From NCBI RefSeq assembly GCF_003284965.1, contig NZ_QMEW01000003.1, positions 166,188 through 230,187 on the forward strand: DNA of 64,000 nucleotides, in the 5' to 3' direction. Made by a program: the position numbers and the translations under genes. Positions 62,301 to 64,000 of the stretch are shown here, piece after piece; within the stretch, counting starts at the first letter, position 1, and the number at the start of each line of letters is the position of its first letter. The stretch is from Mycolicibacterium sp. GF69. GTDB taxonomy: Bacteria; Actinomycetota; Actinomycetes; Mycobacteriales; Mycobacteriaceae. Under the pieces are notes generated by a model that was not told where the DNA came from, did no database searches, and was given only the letters and a program-made list of their open reading frames with translations.

Positions 62301-64000
62301 TCTCCCGGAAGGAAGAATGCACCGTGGTCTCGGTGATGCCGTACAGATTGATGATGCGTGGCGGTCCCGGGTGGGCCTCCAGCCAAGCTCGTAGACGGCG
62401 AGGTTCAAGCGCCTCGCCGGCGAACAGCACAGCCTGCAGGCTCAGTTGACCGCCCAGTTCGGGTTGTAGCCCGTCGGCTGTTTGCAGCGCATAGAACGCG
62501 GTGGGGGTCCGGCTCAAGACGGTGACGTGTTCGCTGACCAGCAGCGCGAGGAAGTCTTCCGGCGAGCGGCCCACCGATTCGGACACCACCGCCAGGCGCC
62601 CGCCCCGCAGCAACGCACCCCAAATTTCGCAGACCGAGACGTCGAATGCCAAGGAGTGACACTGGCTCCACACACCCTCGCGCGTCTCGTCAATGTCCAG
62701 AGACGCCAGCAATTGGGTGACGTTGTGATGGGTCACGGCAACCCCTTTGGGCACACCGGTCGTGCCTGAGGTGTAGATGATGTATGCGAGGTCGTCGGGA
62801 GCCGCTGCCGTTATCGCCGTCTGCGGGCAGGCGGCGATGCGGGGGTCGTCGATATCGATGATCGGCAGTTCGGTGTCGTCCAGCCGTGAGCGCAACTCTG
62901 CGGTGGCGACGGCGGCGATCGGATTGGCGTCGGCCAGCATGAACTCGATCCGCGCGTCGGGATGTGCCGGGTCGATCGGCAGATACGCCGCGCCGGTCTT
63001 CAACACCGCCAGAATCGCGACGACGGCCTCGATGGAACGTGGAAAGAGCAAGGCCACAACGCGTCCCGGGCCCGCACCATGCTCGGCGAGCAGGTGCGCC
63101 AGTCGGTTGGCTGCCTGCTCCAGCTCGCGATAACTCACGGATCGGCCCTCGAATGTCACCGCGATTGCTTCTGGAGCGCGGGCCACCTGCGCCGCGAACG
63201 ACGACGGGATCGACTCCGGCGCGGACGCTGGCCGGGTCAACGCCGCTCGGTTACCCCAACTGTCCAAGCGGGCGCGCTCATCGGTATCGAGCACGTCCAT
63301 CGATGAAAGGCATCGGCTGGTGTCCGTGGTCATCGCCATCAACACCCGCTGGAACCGCTCGGTCAGCGCTCGGATGCTGGCGACGTCGAAGACGTCGGTG
63401 CGGAACTCCACCGCTCCATCGATCCCGGCAGGTTCTCCGACGGCGGTCCAGCGCTCGACCAGGTTGAACAACAGGTCCATGCGGGCGGTGTGCGTGTCGG
63501 CCGCGATCGGGGTGACTTCAAGATCGCCCATGGCCAATCCTGCAGTGGGCCCGTCGTTTCCACGCACTGCGAAGTTTTGCCATGCCAACATCACCTGAAA
63601 TAGCGGGTGATGGGTGAGGCTTCGGGTGGGGTTGAGCCGTTCGACGAGCACTTCGAAGGGCACGTCCTGGTGTTCGTAGGCCGTGAGGCTGCGGCGCCGC
63701 ACCTGGGCCAGCAGTTCGGCAAAACTGGGGTCACCGGTCAGATCGACGCGCAACACCAGGGTGTTGACGAAGAATCCCACCAGATTTTCCAGCGCGGGGT
63801 CGCGGCGTCCCGCAATCGGGAACCCTATCGCCAGATCGGAACTCGCGCTGAGCTTGGATAGCAGTACCGCGAGCGCGGTCTGGATGACCATGAAGCTGGT
63901 GGCGTTGTGCTGCTGGGCGACATCGTGTACCCGCTGCTGCAGTTCGGGTGGCCAGTGCACCCTCAGACTGGACCCGCGGTAATCAGCCACCAGCGGATAG
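59383..64000 (-). CDS. NRPS terminal module C-A(N-MT)-T-TE, 5' part missing
   Basis: The minus-strand frame is open to the right edge (1,538 codons visible), so the gene begins upstream. Residues count from ATG 63990, which is not the start. About 1-215 is the end of a condensation domain ([40 protein letters not shown]). The adenylation domain has A3 [11 protein letters not shown] near 410 and A8 [11 protein letters not shown] near 665. An N-methyltransferase is inserted between A8 and A9 ([11 protein letters not shown] near 780, [14 protein letters not shown]). A10 [13 protein letters not shown] near 1143, carrier [13 protein letters not shown] near 1197 and thioesterase GWSFGG near 1325 with CSHHEML near 1510 follow. 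It predicts an N-methylated last residue and peptide release by TE. Confidence 0.95.
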   Translation of the reverse strand, partial: YPLVADYRGSSLRVHWPPELQQRVHDVAQQHNATSFMVIQTALAVLLSKLSASSDLAIGFPIAGRRDPALENLVGFFVNTLVLRVDLTGDPSFAELLAQVRRRSLTAYEHQDVPFEVLVERLNPTRSLTHHPLFQVMLAWQNFAVRGNDGPTAGLAMGDLEVTPIAADTHTARMDLLFNLVERWTAVGEPAGIDGAVEFRTDVFDVASIRALTERFQRVLMAMTTDTSRCLSSMDVLDTDERARLDSWGNRAALTRPASAPESIPSSFAAQVARAPEAIAVTFEGRSVSYRELEQAANRLAHLLAEHGAGPGRVVALLFPRSIEAVVAILAVLKTGAAYLPIDPAHPDARIEFMLADANPIAAVATAELRSRLDDTELPIIDIDDPRIAACPQTAITAAAPDDLAYIIYTSGTTGVPKGVAVTHHNVTQLLASLDIDETREGVWSQCHSLAFDVSVCEIWGALLRGGRLAVVSESVGRSPEDFLALLVSEHVTVLSRTPTAFYALQTADGLQPELGGQLSLQAVLFAGEALEPRRLRAWLEAHPGPPRIINLYGITETTVHSSFREIVEGDAGSNVSPIGVPLAHLGFFVLDGWLRPVPPGVVGELYVAGAGLTTGYVRRAGLTASRFVACPFGPRGARMYRSGDLVSWGADGQLRYLGRADEQVKIRGYRIELGEVENAVLKCPQVTQAVTTVYQGNADAQLVAYITIDHTSTAAEDTEAVEEWQQLYDQLYGAEVAVSEFESDFSGWNSSYTDEPIPLEQMAEWRAAAVDRIGALRPRRVLEIGAGSGLVLSQIAPRCEHYVGTDVSAVVIDRLGHALEQSETPWRHRVQLLTQPAHVTGTLPQGYFDTVILNSVIQYFPHAGYLAQVIGNAMELLAPGGVLFIGDVRNHSLQQAFQTGVALARSSATADAAEIRQRVQRAMLAERELLLAPEFFVQWAAEHASVAGLGIEVKRGFADNELTRYRYDVTIVKAPASVLSVADTPARPWNQFAGLDGLIKELISQTPAAVRVTEIPRAQVIADVGVARALDAGSSLSQALAQVIPDAVIPEDLHRLADTAGYHVAVTWGASPGTLDAVFVRPVDGASIPFLGDLYLRPIWPAERASFANDPQTNSKISAVRREVSARLPAYMVPSHVVVLDEFPLTASGKIDRKALPAPVYGATTFQPPQTETERIIADICAQVLGIARVGVEDSFFDLGGDSLSAMRLVATINSRLDTNLAVRTVFYAPSVRSLSHQVGSDDSAVEVVPVEVLKEGSGVPLCCVHDGFGLSWVYRALGNYYDGPIIGINHISREGENEGESIRSMAARYADRLQSVHPVGPYKLLGWSFGGVVAHELAVELRRRGCVVQRLVLLDAPIITRFGARKMIATFSGRMRIPQSRSLDENQVLEYILRANRMDLSSRSKPVTYEQAAELIQRQSTGFVYLPSKQLLEFMVRSVNACQRYLLSHAPQIFDGDMVVFSAARRDDDGGHRGLTSRWHGLRNRGRTRSQARGWRPYVAGSVTVYPVDCSHHEMLTIKSLSAYGKHLRAELDSHG

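Overview
The window reads as chromosomal DNA of a Mycobacterium-group actinobacterium, most likely a rapid grower (Mycolicibacterium type). The evidence is high GC, frequent GTG/TTG starts, 4-base ATGA/GTGA gene overlaps, an rnpB gene, a complete FAS-II mycolate operon (fabD-acpM-kasA-kasB-accD6) headed by its regulator mabR, mycothiol-dependent MscR, and AhpE. From memory, gene order over about 0-38 kb follows M. tuberculosis Rv2226 to Rv2264c closely. No PE/PPE genes, insertion sequences, prophage or CRISPR arrays were seen.

Layout. 0-0.8 kb: end of a CHAD protein and RNase P RNA. 0.85-4 kb: small accessory genes (AraC regulator, VOC protein, ICMT-like protein, duplicated DivIVA-motif protein, methyltransferase, XRE-cupin regulator). 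4-13.5 kb: the conserved Rv2228c-Rv2240c-like block (RNase H/phosphatase, zinc ribbon, Nif3, CobC, PtkA, PtpA, SURF1, CobD, MpaB-like, tRNA-Val, AhpE, DUF3052, lipoprotein). 13.7-23.3 kb: aceE, mabR and the FAS-II operon. AceE makes acetyl-CoA, AccD6 supplies malonyl-CoA, FabD loads it on AcpM, and KasA/KasB elongate meromycolate chains. 23.4-28 kb: a glycerophospholipid block with GlpD and its TetR regulator, divergent from an alkyl-DHAP-synthase-like flavoenzyme and a diacylglycerol kinase.

28-38.8 kb: DUF3145, a serine hydrolase, a winged-helix methyltransferase, a LigB dioxygenase, MscR with a metallo-hydrolase, a SABATH-type carboxyl methyltransferase, an acyl-CoA dehydrogenase and an Hsp70-like membrane protein with a Pro/Thr-rich tail. 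38.8-57.8 kb is more accessory: a DUF4185 (GH183-type) protein paired with a secreted protein, a complete Dpp/Opp-type peptide importer, an SDR, a PhoD-like phosphatase, a repeat-rich secreted/membrane protein, a GT1 glycosyltransferase divergent from a TetR regulator, an ACAD10/11-like dehydrogenase, and a lipoprotein fusing a lytic transglycosylase to a DUF1460 domain.

The right end (57.76 kb to the edge) is the tail of a nonribosomal peptide synthetase locus on the minus strand. The visible part of the NRPS has the order C (partial)-A with an embedded N-methyltransferase-T-TE. It is translationally coupled to two stand-alone methyltransferases. This is the best candidate for an undescribed system, but the upstream part lies outside the window. 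Other sequence-level observations are a 17-base divergent promoter that could serve two leaderless genes from one shared -10, matching MabR-like boxes before fabD and mabR, a pair of related hairpins at convergent gene ends, and short duplications covering the stop codons of three genes.
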